Below, piece by piece: positions 12,346 through 23,730 of a stretch of DNA of 64,000 nt. Source of the stretch: Zingiber officinale (taxonomy: Eukaryota; Streptophyta; Magnoliopsida; Zingiberales; Zingiberaceae); contig NC_055996.1 in assembly GCF_018446385.1 (NCBI RefSeq), positions 130,434,532-130,498,531 of the forward strand, read 5' to 3'. The notes under the pieces were generated by a model. It had not been told where the DNA came from. It worked only from the letters and a program-made list of their open reading frames with translations, and made no database searches. Within the stretch, counting starts at the first letter, position 1. Each line of letters starts with the position of its first letter. The translations under genes and the position numbers were made by a program.

Positions 12346-12465
12346 AATAGCATCCGCAACGCATGGTCGCACTCTGCGGTTAAGTGCATTTGTAACACAC
12401 TGTCGTGCCTTGCGGTTAAGTGCATTCGTAGCGTACAATCACATGTGTGGATATCTTTACGCGTG
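12346..12465. repeat. Three-copy minisatellite of about 40 bp
   Basis: Three diverged units start GCATYYGTAACG or similar and end TGCGGTTAAGT. They lie directly after the LTR end. Function unknown. Confidence 0.5.
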
Positions 12466-13800
12466 ACCACACGGTGTACGTCGATATATTATGACTTTTA
12501 ATAACTTGAAGTTGTGCAACATGTGATGTGTACTACGGATATAACAATAAAGATATATTTGTTATAGTATTGCAATGTCAATTTGGTGATCTTTATTATT
12601 TGACCAAAACATTACAAAGGTAATTTTTTATTTTTAGATATTTAATTTTAATTTTAATTTTAATTTTTAAATTTTATTTATTTTTTATTTTATAATTAGT
12701 TATTAAAAATGATAAAAAAAGAATAATTTTAAAATACAAATGTTTTTTTACTTTATAAACCTTTTATAATTTTTTATTAACATTTTTTATATTTTTAAGA
12801 TTTTAAATTTTTTATTAAAACTCTAAAATTTAAAAAATGAATAAATTTAAGAAATTATCATGATTTTAATAATGTATTTTTTTTAAAAAATGAACTTTTA
12901 AAATCATCAATGACTTTTATATGAAATTTCTTAATAAAATAATTAAAATTTTACTTTTTTTTATTTAGTTCGGTTCAATACAGTTTAATTTTATTTAAAT
13001 AAAAAATTAATTTTTTATTTTAATTTAGACTGATAGGTAAAAAAGGTCTTTTCAAGAAAAAAAATAAAAATGATGCGCATTCTAAAAATTCTAGAACTTT
13101 GAGTCTGTCCTCTGGTAAAATGGCGAGGATAAAATAAAAAAGAAAAACAATCCGCACACAGATTTTACATCTGTCCTTCTATCTTTTTTAATAAATAATC
13201 AGAGATAAGGGTTTCGACTCTTGCAATCTATCCTTTCTCCTTTTCTTCGAAGTAAACAGGGTTAATATTAGTTATATTATACACAATGTACTGGAATATA
13301 ATAAATATAATTAGTTAATATGAGTATGAAATAAATCTATTAATATATAACAAATAATTGTATAGAATTTTATCCTTGCAACTATATTTTTGGTATCAAC
13401 GCTGGCATTAAGTAATCAATCAATTAATTTAATGATACATATATAGAATTTTGTCTTACAGTTGTATTTCCAAAAATATGTCATATATAATATCTTACTA
13501 TTTAATTAAAAATATGTATCTTTAATAATTAATTTTGATAAAATCTAAAATTAAATTGTGTTAATATTCTTTTTTCTTTTTACACCGAAAATAAATTTAA
13601 AACTTATTAGTAAGTTCTTTTGATTATTCTTTGTATAAAAAATATTTACTCTCATAATTTTCTTTAGTCTCAATCTCAGGATTGAGAACACCGTGAGTGA
13701 GTAGAAAATTTTCTATAAATAACGTCATCCTCAAATGTCATAAAAATATATTTACAGACCTCATATTTAGTACATATTAACCTGTCATTTATTTTGGTTC
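12466..13800. other. AT-rich upstream region of the neprosin gene
   Basis: Very AT-rich DNA with low-complexity tracts at 12620-13030. No coding signal or element border was recognised. The proximal part (from about 13780) matches the upstream region of the second neprosin copy, so promoter duplication reaches at least that far. Confidence 0.5.
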
Positions 13801-13810
13801 TAGAATTTTT

Positions 13811-13825
13811 TATAATATAAATAGA
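13811..13825 (+). promoter_or_regulatory. TATA box of neprosin-like gene 1
   Basis: TATAATATAAATAGA lies about 45 bp before the ATG at 13867. The same box and flanks precede the second copy (17729-17743), so it was duplicated with the gene. Confidence 0.6.
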
Positions 13826-13866
13826 TATTCACACGAGAAGAGAAGTAGGAGCAAAATCGTTTCATC

Positions 13867-15539
13867 ATGGCGTCAATGCGCCTTATTTTCTCGTCGTTGT
13901 TCTTCTCTCTTTTGCTTTGTTCAATTGAAGGAAGAAACAATATTCCCTTGACTGAGGAAGAAGATCTGGAGTTAGAGAAAGAACTCCAAAGCCTAAACAA
14001 ACCCCCGGTCAAAACCCTCAAGGTATATCAGTTCAATTCATTTTGATAATATTATTTGCCATATTGATGATATATAATTTTGTTTTTTTTTAATGTTTAC
14101 TTCGCTGCTGCAGTCCTTCACTGGGGATCTTTTTGACTGCATCGAAATGTACAAACAACCTGCATTCGACCATCCTGCTCTGAAAGATCATAAGCTACAG
14201 GTATTTAATTAATTATATACATGATTTTTTACACTAGTCAACAAATTAATTTACTTAATTTATATAAATGTGTGTTAATTTGCAGATGCGGCCAAGTTTT
14301 CAAACGGAGAACAATGTGACTATGGATGAAAAACTTGAATTACTTTTAGATCCAGGCTTCAATGATACTTGTCCTCCAGGAACTGTTATCATTCGTCGAA
14401 CTCGTAAAGAAGATCTAATCATGGCGAAAGAACTACCCAAATATTTCAGGAACTATGGCTCTAGATATCGGGTTCTTAATTCTTCCGGCCAGAATTATGT
14501 AAGTAGCAAAAACTTACAAATATCATCACATATCACAAACGTAGAGTTCCAGCAGTTAATTCCTTAATTAAATTGAATGATTTTAATTCCTTAATTAAAT
14601 TGAATGATAATCCTAGTGTAGTATGCAATAGTGCGGAGCCAGAAAGGTCGTTTCCACGGTTTTCAATCAAAGCTCACTACGTGGGCACTCCCAAATGTGG
14701 GACGAGATCAAGCCTCTGCAAATCAAGTATGGATATACGGAGACATGGATGATCCTCATGTGAATGTTATTCAAACAGGATGGCACGTAAGTTATATACC
14801 TTCATATATTATATGTATGCATTCATACGCATGCATGAATATTTTAAAAGAGATTTATTCTAATTATATTATTACGTCCTTGATTTGATCCTCATGTAAT
14901 TTTTATTATTATCATTTCAGGTTCTTCCCAAGCTATATAACGATGCTTTTACTCGTTTTTTCACTTTTTTTACGGTAAGTATATATACTCTAAAAACAGC
15001 TAAACTACGTTTTTTTAGAGTGTTTTAAGCATATTCCTCACACATGATAATGTATATATTCAGATCAACGGTTACCAGATACTAAAGGTAGTTTAGTTAT
15101 ATGTATTGTATTTATATACTGAATGATTGTATATATGTTGAATATATATAGTGAATTGATACTGCAGGATCGTGACCCTGGTAACTGGTGGTTGAAAATG
15201 GGGGGTATGAATCTTGGATATTGGCCAAAGGAGCTTTTACCTAATTTAGAGAAGGCGAAAGGGATAGACTTTGGAGGAGGAGTGTTTACTCACAACAATG
15301 AGGCGTCTCCTCCCATGGGGAATGGTCATTTTCCTCAAGAAGGGATTGGCAAAGCCTGCTATTTTAAGCAAGCACAGTACATGGGGGAAGACCAGCGACC
15401 TTTCCTTCCGACTCCGGAATGGCCGGCGCATTCGGCAAAGAATGCAGATGACAAATATTATCAAATTTTAGGAGATAATCCAGTCAGAGGTTCTTGGGAT
15501 GTTTCTTATGGTGGACCCGGTGGGTTAGTTGCTGGGTAG
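13867..15539 (+). CDS. Neprosin-domain protein, seven exons, 356 residues
   Basis: Exons with GT-AG borders are 13867-14022, 14114-14200, 14286-14498, 14622-14786, 14921-14974, 15064-15087 and 15168-15539; all keep frame. The product starts with a hydrophobic signal peptide (about residues 1-22), so it is probably secreted. Residues about 25-85 match the neprosin activation peptide (DUF4409; [32 protein letters not shown]). The rest is a neprosin domain (DUF239), with VIQTGWH at the end of exon 4, [11 protein letters not shown] in the last exon, and the terminal YGGPGGL. Family members include glutamic-type prolyl endopeptidases, but most plant copies are uncharacterised. Exon 6 is only 24 bp, whereas the tandem copy has 150 bp there, so 42 codons including the Cys-containing core are missing in frame. 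Activity is therefore doubtful. Confidence 0.88.
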
Positions 15540-16685
15540 TTAATTTATTATACTGATTGTGCTTATCATTGAGGAAAGGTGTTGTTGATGATTTGATCTA
15601 TCATTTACACTATTGTAAACAACTTTTCATGGACGATTTTAATTTGTATCTCCATTTTGATAATAGAAATGCGTGTGTATTAAAAAAAAATTAAAAAGAC
15701 ACTCAAAAATATAATTATTTTAGAGTAGGTATAGAACAGTAGTTTAATTTCATTTAAATTACCACAGAAAATACACTTATATTAAAATATTTTTTATGAA
15801 TTTAATCTAAAATATTCAAAACTTAATCAAAATCACTCTATTGCTTTAACACAATTGAAATTATATTGATCAAATTTAAATTTTTTTAATTAAATTAGTA
15901 AGAAGTATTTTAATATAATAATATTTCATATATAATAATTTTAAATAAAAAATATTAAATTAATTTATTTTAATACATTATAGCAGTTATATACATAGTT
16001 ATATAATAAAACTAAAATGATATTTGTGGGGTAAAAGATATAGTAGGACAATAACTAAATAAATATTACAATTACTGACTTTTCTATTATATTTCATTTA
16101 ACTCATTTCCATTTGCCCATTGTATTTACAATTATCTTATTTTAATTAATCCTACTTTTTTTGTTTTTATAAGCAATAGTTTATTATACACCAGCTTTAT
16201 CCATTATATATATCTACATTAGCCTTACACAACATATGTAATATAATACATAAATATTTATAAATTAATATCATATACTCATAAATTAGATTTGGTAAGG
16301 ATGTGTCATCTCTATGAGCCTGACACACTCACTAGTATTGGACTTGGTAAGAATACGTCAAGCCCTATAAGCTTGACACACTCACCAGAAGCTTGTCTCA
16401 AATTCTAGAATATCCCTAATTAATACATTTGTTGAAATTACTAATAAATTTTAAAAGAAAAAAAATATACTAACGTAATTAAATTTTAGGCTTAACAAAA
16501 TTAATTAAGAGTTTTTTTTAAAGTAAAAGGTATATATTTTGGGAAGATAGTAAGAGATATTATATGCACTATTACAATTAGTATTATATAAACTATTGCT
16601 TGTTATATATTTGTAGAATTATAAGCAATCAATAATGATACATAAAAATATATGTCATATTTTATATTAATATACAAATTTTATA
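15540..16685. other. AT-rich spacer between the two neprosin copies
   Basis: No gene recognised. The DNA is very AT-rich. A short direct repeat of GACACACTCACTAG/GACACACTCACCAG type occurs at 16320-16400. Confidence 0.5.
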
Positions 16686-16688
16686 TTA

Positions 16689-17686
16689 AGGGGGCGTTTG
16701 GTTCTTTCCTAAGAATAGAAATCGGAATGAGAATCATTGTATTGTGGAATGAGAATGGATATGAGCATGGATATCACTCTTAAAAGCAATGTTTGATTAG
16801 TTGCATATTTTCTATCGGAATAAATCAAAATTTCCTTTTTTACCCTTAAAGGAAAATAAGAGAAAAAAATTAAATGTGAGAGAAAGATAATGTGAGAGAA
16901 AAATATGATGAAAGAGAATGATGAGAGAGAAAGTATGATGAGAAAGAATAAAGAGAGAGAAAGTGTGATGAAAGAAAATGATTGGAGAGAGCATGATGAG
17001 AGAATATGTGAGAGAAAATATGATGGGAGTGGATGAAGAGAGAGAAAATGTAATGAGAAAAAATGAGGTGGGAGTGTTAATGAAAAAAAAGAGAACAGTG
17101 AGTGTGATGGGAGAGATTGAGGAGAGAGAAAGTATGATAAGGGAGAAAGTATGATGAGAGAGAAAGTGTATTGAGAAAAAAAGGAAGGAGTGTGACAAGA
17201 GAGATTGAGAAGACAGAAAGTATGATGAGAGCGAAAGTATGATGAGAAAAAAGAAGGAAGAGAGTGCAATGGAGAGATTGAGAAGAGAGAAAGTGTAATG
17301 AGAAAAAAAGAGAAAAGAGAGTGTGATAGGAAAGACTAAGGAAAGAAAAAGTGTGTGATAAAATGATAAGAGAGAAAATATGATAAGAGAAAACAAGGAG
17401 AGAGAAGTGATATGAAAGAATAAATAAATATTTATATTTTAATATTTGATATTAAGGGAGAAAATTTTAGTTTTAGGTCAAAGGTATTTTTGGAATAAGG
17501 GAATATTTTGATTGATGAAAATAGGGTAATGACTCATTGAAGGGGAGGTACATGAGAATGAGTTATTATCTAATTTCAAGGATTCATTCTCTTATTTGTA
17601 TTCCTATTCTTATAATCCAAAAATTAACAATGACAATCAATGATTTTCATTGTCATTCCCCACTCCTATTCCCCTAAACCAAACGC
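16689..17686. mobile_element. Harbinger/Tourist-like MITE with a purine-rich core
   Basis: The element is flanked by TTA (16686-16688 and 17687-17689), the PIF/Harbinger target duplication. Terminal inverted repeats share GCGTTTGGTT and extend imperfectly for about 50 bp (GAATAG...GGAATGA...AATCATTG). The interior from 16860 to 17420 is an imperfect minisatellite of GAGAGAAAGTATGATGAGA-like units. These create long open frames on the minus strand that encode only Ser/Phe/Leu-rich low-complexity peptide and are not genes. Confidence 0.75.
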
Positions 17687-17728
17687 TTAGTACATATTAA
17701 CTTTCATTTATTTTGGCTTTAGAATTCT

Positions 17729-17743
17729 TATAATATAAATAGA
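17729..17743 (+). promoter_or_regulatory. TATA box of neprosin-like copy 2
   Basis: TATAATATAAATAGA lies about 40 bp before the ATG at 17781, matching the first copy. The promoter survives although the gene is broken, so transcription of a truncated RNA is possible. Confidence 0.55.
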
Positions 17744-18978
17744 TATATGCACATGAGAAGGAGCAAAATAGTTTGTCATCATGGCATCAATGTGCCTAAT
17801 TTACTTGTCATTGCTGTTCTCTCTTTTGCTTCCTTCAATTGAAGGAAGAAGCATTCCCTTAACTGAGGAAGAAGACTTGGAGGTAGAGAAAGAACTCCAA
17901 AGCCTCAACAAACCCCCAGTCAAAACCCTAAAAGTATATCAGTTTTATTCATTTAATTTGATAATATTATTTGCCAAATATATTGATGATAATTAATTTG
18001 GTCTTTTTTATGTTTACTTCTAGTCCTTCACCGGGGATCTTTTTGACTGCATCGAAATGTACAAGCAACCTGCATTCGATCATCCTGCTCTGAAAAATCA
18101 TAAGCTACAGGTATATAATTAACTATATACATGATTTTTTTATATTAGCCAACAAATAGATTTACTTTATATATGTGTGTGTTTTTGCAGATAAGACCAA
18201 GTTTTCAAACGAAGAACAATATGACTATGGATGAAAAATTTAAATCACTTTTAGATCCAGGCTTCAACGATGTACTTGTCCTCTAGGAACTGTTAGCATT
18301 CGTCGAACTCCAAAAGAAGAATTAATCATTGCGAAAGAAATACCCAAATACTTCAGGAACTATGGCTCTAGATATCGTGTTCTTGATTCTTCAGGCCAGG
18401 ATTATGTAAGTAGCAAAAACTCACAAATAATATTATCACAAAAGTAGAGTTCCAGCGGTTAGTTAATTCCTTAATTAAATTAATTGAATGATAATCCTGT
18501 TGAATTTGTGAGTGCAGTATGCGATAGCTGAGAGCGAGAAAGGTCGTTTCCATGGCTTCAATCAAAGCTCACTACGTGGGCACTCCCAAATGTGGGGCCA
18601 GATCAAATCTCTGCAAATCAAGTATGGATGATTGGAGACATGGAAGATCCTCATGCGAATGTTATTCAAACCGGATGGCACGTAAGTTACCCTAATATAT
18701 ATACATTCTCATGCATGCATATTTCTCATAAAATCAATTTGTTGATTCTTGAAATTAATTTCTTTTTTATTATTATTACAGGGTTTCCCCCTGCTATATA
18801 ACGCTACGCTTACTCGTTTTTTCACTTATTTTACAGTAAGTATATACTCTAAAAACAACTAAACTACGTTGGTTTTTTAAAGTGTTTTAGGTATATATAT
18901 ACCTCACATATGATAATGTACGTATTCAGATCGACGGTTACCAGACGGGCGGCGTGAACTTAAATTGCAAAGGGTTCA

Positions 18979-19234
18979 GGTTGAAAATATAAACTAGATT
19001 AATTAAGTATTTAATATTGTGTGCATGAATATTGGAGGTTTTTTGGAGGATTCATGAATGACTATTTGGATGATGCAGGTATGTTATTTAATATTGGTTC
19101 ATGTATTTATGTAGATACATCTTGGGTATTCCCTATAAATACCCTATATATGTAACAATTTAGATATGACAAAATGAAGAAGTAGTTTCCTCTCATCTTG
19201 AGTGTTATAATTTTTTGCTCTTCATCTTCTAACG
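18979..19234 (+). repeat. 5' LTR of copia-1
   Basis: The expected TG...CA ends have mutated to GG...CG here, whereas the 3' LTR retains TGTTGAAAAT...TAACA. A TATA-like CCCTATAAATACC lies near 19130. Confidence 0.9.
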
Positions 19235-19284
19235 TATTGGTATCAGAGCCCCATTTGTGTTTGGAGAAAAAAGTTTGAAGGAAA

Positions 19285-22200
19285 ATGTCGAATGGAACTC
19301 CATTTGTTGTTCCATCTCTCACTAAGGAAAATTATGATAATTGGTGCATAAGAATGAAGGTTTTGCTGGGATCATATGAAGCTTGGGATCCTGTGGAGAA
19401 TGGCGTTGGTGAAAATGTGGCATCCGCCAAGAAGAAGGACCAAAAGGCGCTTACCCTCATCCATCAAAGTTTGGATGAAAAGATGTTCGAGAAAGTTCTT
19501 GTGGCAACTACTTCCAATCAAGCATGGGAAACTCTTCAAGCTTCATTTAAAGGTGTTGATAAAGTGAAGAAGGTACGTCTCCAAACATTGAGAGGAGAGT
19601 TTGAATCTCTACGCATGAAGGATTCCGAATCTATTTCGGATTATCTCTCAAGAGTATTGGCTGTCACAAATCAATTGAAAAGATACAGAGATAATATGAA
19701 AGATGATCGAATTGTTGGGAAGATTTTGAGATCTTTGGATCCAAGATTTAATTATATCGTGGTTGTCATCGAAGAGCCTAAAGATCTAGACACCATGACC
19801 GTTGATGAACTTGCCGGATCTTTACAAGCACACGAAGAAAGATTGATAAAACCGGTTCAAGAATCGGTTGAACAAGCTTTGAAAGCAAAGTTATCATTGA
19901 AGGACACAAACCAAGGCACATCCCAAAGAGGTCGCGGATGTGGAGGATCTCGAGGGCAGGGCCAAGGTCGAGGTCGTGGTTATGGAAGAGGTGGACAAGG
20001 TGACAAAAACACCTCATATAATAATGAGAGGAGTCAAAACTTCAATCATAGAAGTCGTGGAGGCCATCAAATGAGGTATGACAAATCTAAAGTTGAGTGT
20101 TTTACTTGTCATCGTCTTGGCCACTATTCTTGGGAATGTAGAAATAATATGGAGGAGACAAATAATTATGCAGAGAGCAATGATGCAAAAGAAGATTTGG
20201 GCCCTACTTTGCTTCTAGCTTGCAAAAATGATAAAGATGAGAATGAGAGTACATGGTATCTTGATTCCGGCGCAAGTAGCCACATTTTCGGAAGGAGAAA
20301 TTTGTTCATGGAACTTGATGAATCAACTGATAGAGATATCCCTTTTGGCGACTCTTCAAAAGTTCAAGTGAAAGGAAAAGGTACGATTTTGATTTATTCA
20401 AAAGATGGGAGTCATCAATTAATTTCCAATGTGTTTTATGAGTCGGCCATGAAAAAGTAACATTTTGAGTTTGGGCCAATTATTGGAAAAGAATTATGAT
20501 ATTCACCTAAAAGATAAATACTTAACGTTGAAAGATGATAGTGGAATATTGCTTGCTAAGGTGCCTATGACAAAGAATCGAATGCTTTTGCTAAATATTC
20601 AAAGTGATGTTCCTATGTGTTTGAAATCTTGTTTCAAAGATTCATCTTGGCTATGTCACATGAGATTTGGGCATTTGAACTTCGATGGGCTGAAAATGAT
20701 GAGCAAAGGAAGAATGGTGAAAGGATTGCCTTCAAGAAACCATCCTAATCAACTTTGTGAAGGATGTCTTCTTGGCAAGCAAGCGAGAAAAAGTTTTCCC
20801 AAGGAGTCTTTAACAAGGGCTCAATATTCGTTGGAGTTGATACACTCGGATGTGTGTGAACCAATCAAGCCATCATCACATGGTGAGAATAATTACTTTG
20901 TGCTTTTCATTGATGACTATTCTCGGAAAACTTGAGTGTATTTTTTAAAGGCAAAATCGGAGGTGTTTAGAACCTTCAAGAGGTTCAAATTAATGGTGAA
21001 GAAACATAGTGGCTATCAAATCAAAGCTCTTTGGTCCGATAGAGGTGGAGAATTCACATCTAATGAATTCAAGATTTTCTGTGAAGAAAATGACATTTAT
21101 CGTCCCATGACGACTCCATACTCACCACAACAAAATGGAGTGGCAGAGAGGAAGAACTGAACTATTCTCAACATGACGAGGAGTATGTTAAAGAGCAAGA
21201 ATATGCCGAATAAATATTGGGCTAAAGCTGTCTCTTGTGCAGTATACTTGATGAATCGGTGTCACACCAAAAGTGTTCATGGTATGACACCTCAAGAAGC
21301 TTGGAGTGGATACAAGCCAAGTGTTTCACACTTGAGGATTTTTGGAAGCATTGCCTACACGCATGTTTATGATGAGAAAAGAACAAAGCTTGATGATAAA
21401 AGTGCAAAGTATCTCTTCATCGGCTATGATCAAAACTCTAAAGGGTACAAGTTGTACAATCCAAGCACTGGGAAGATTGTCATAAGCAGAGATGTGGAGT
21501 TCGATGAAGTAGGTGTTTGGGAGTGGAGTACTACAAAAAAAAGAGGAGATATAGTTCTTTCCTTGATGATGATGAGGGGGAAGAAGGCATGGCACCACCT
21601 AATACTCCACCACCAACACCATCACCACAAGATTTACAAACAAATGAAGCAAGCTCAAGTGAAGGGCCTCAAAGATTCAGAAGTTTGAGTGACATTTATG
21701 ATGCCACTGAAGAGGTAAATTTTAGTGATTTTACTCAATTTTGTTTACTAGCAGAAACCGAGCCTCTAAGTTATGACGATTCCGCTCATGATAACAAATG
21801 GAGAAATGCCATGAATGAAGAAATCAAGGCAATCACAAAGAATGATACATGGGAGCTAGTATCATTACCGAATGGCAAGAACACAATTAGTGTGAAGTGG
21901 GTGTACAAAATAAAAATACATGCGCAAGGCGAGGTTGAAAAATACAAAGCAAGATTGGTTGCCAAGGGGTACAAGCAAAAGGCCGGAATTGACTATGATG
22001 AGGTATTTGCACCTATTGCTCGTCTTGAAACAATTCGGTTGATCATTTCTATTGCAGCTCAAAACTATTGGAGAATCCATCAAATGGATGTAAAATCTGC
22101 ATTTTTGAATGGAGACTTGGAGAAATAAGTCTATATTGATCAACCTTTGGATTATATAGTGCCTAACGAAGAAAACAAAGTGCTAAAATTGAAGAAGGCT

Positions 22201-23291
22201 CTCTATGACTTGAAACAAGCCCCTCGTGCTTGGAATAGCAGAATTGATAAATATTTTCTAGCAAATGGTTTTATCAAGTGTCCACATGAACATGCTCTCT
22301 ATACAAGGAATGATAAAAATGGTGATATGTTACTTGTTTGCTTGTATGTGGATGACTTAATTTTTATAGGGAATAATCCAAAGATGTTTGAAGATTTCAA
22401 GAGAGCTATGACAAAGGAGTTTGAGATGACGGATATTGGCACAATGCCCTACTATCTTGGGATTGAAGTGAAGCAACGAGATGACGACATATTTATTTCT
22501 CAAGAAGGATATGCTAAAGAAATTCTCAAGAAGTTTGATATGAAAAATTGCAATCCAGTCAGGACACCCGTGGAGTATGGAATCAAGCCACACATGAATC
22601 AAGATGGTGAAAAAGTTGATCCAACATTATTCAAGAGTCTTGTTGGAAGCTTGAGGTATCTAACCTATACTAGACCGGATATTCTTTTTGGTGTTGGACT
22701 TGTGAGTCGTTACATGGAAGCTCCTACTACTTCACATTTGAAAATTGCCAAAAGAATTCTTCGTTACATCAAAGGTACAATTAATTATGGTATCTTGTAT
22801 GTTTTCTCGGACGACTTTATGCTTGTTGGCTATTGTGATAGTGATTGGGCCGGTGATATTGATAGTCGAAAAAGTACTACTGGGTTTGTTTTCTTTATGG
22901 GAAATTCAGCTTTTACTTGGAATTCTAAGAAGTAACCTATTGTTACTCTTTCTACTTATGAGGCGGAGTATGTAGCTGCTACTTCTTGTGTTTGCCATGC
23001 TATTTGGTTAAGGAGTTTGTTAAAAGAATTGAATCTGTCACAAGAAGATTCGACGAAGATTTATGTTGATAATAAATTTGCAATTGCATTGGCCAAGAAT
23101 CCGGTGTTTCATGAAAGAAGCAAGCATATTGATACAAGGTATCATTTTATTCGAGATTGCATATCAAAGGAAGAAGTGAAGATTGAGTACGTGAAGTCAC
23201 AAGATAAAGTTGCCGATGTCTTCATGAAATCGTTGAAATTTGATGTTTTAAAGAAGCTACGTTTTTTACTTGGAGTAATAAATCTGGTTTA
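19285..23291 (+). pseudogene. copia-1 gag-pol, broken
   Basis: One polyprotein gene covers gag (UBN2-type; CCHC knuckle [14 protein letters not shown] at 20098-20140), aspartic protease (LDSGASSH, 20260-20283), integrase (HSDVC at 20845, SDRGGEF at 21036, SPQQNGVAERKN at 21122), reverse transcriptase ([11 protein letters not shown], then YVDD near 22347) and RNase H (CDSDWAGDIDSRKS; ending about 23291). This order, with integrase before reverse transcriptase, is diagnostic of Ty1/copia. The frame is broken by a shift at about 20457, stops at 20933 (TGA), 21158 (TGA), 22126 (TAA) and 22933 (TAA), and a shift in the A run near 21535. The copy is non-autonomous. Confidence 0.92.
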
Positions 23292-23299
23292 AGAGGGGA

Positions 23300-23555
23300 T
23301 GTTGAAAATATAAACTAGATTAATTAAGTATTTAATATTGTGTGCATGAATATTGGAGGTCTTTTGAAGGATTTATGAATGACTCTTTGGATGATGCATG
23401 TATGTCATTTAATATTGGTTCATGTATTTATGTAGATACATCTTGGGTATTCCCTATAAATACCATATATATGTAACAATTTAGATATGACAAAATGAAG
23501 AAGTAGTTTCCTCTCATCTTAAGTGTTATAGTTTTTTGCTCTTCATTTTCTAACA
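23300..23555 (+). repeat. 3' LTR of copia-1
   Basis: It is the same length as the 5' LTR and keeps the canonical TG...CA ends. It is followed directly by the rest of neprosin exon 6. Confidence 0.9.
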
Positions 23556-23730
23556 GTGCATACAAGTTTCAGCAACCCATGTACCTGGATTTTCTTTCAC
23601 CAGTAGCGACCTTTCTAAGTACAATGGCCACCAAGCATACTTTGACTTTCAAATACTAAAGGTAGTGTAGTTATTTGTTTAATTATATACATGGCATTTT
23701 TATACTGAATAAATGATTGTATATATTTTT

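Larger units (their letters stand above)
18979..23555 (+). mobile_element. Full-length Ty1/copia element (copia-1) in neprosin exon 6
   Basis: Two 256-bp LTRs (18979-19234 and 23300-23555) enclose an internal region with a TGGTATCAGAGC primer-binding site at 19238-19249 and a purine tract AAGAGGGGA at 23291-23299. The flanks are GTTCA (18974-18978) and GTGCA (23556-23560), a five-base duplication with one mismatch. The two LTRs differ at 12 of 256 positions by my reading, so the insertion is not recent. It lies in the same orientation as the host gene. Confidence 0.93.

Noticed and set aside
16709-17396. Two overlapping minus-strand frames of nearly 190 codons
   Set aside because: Low-complexity translation of the purine minisatellite in a MITE.
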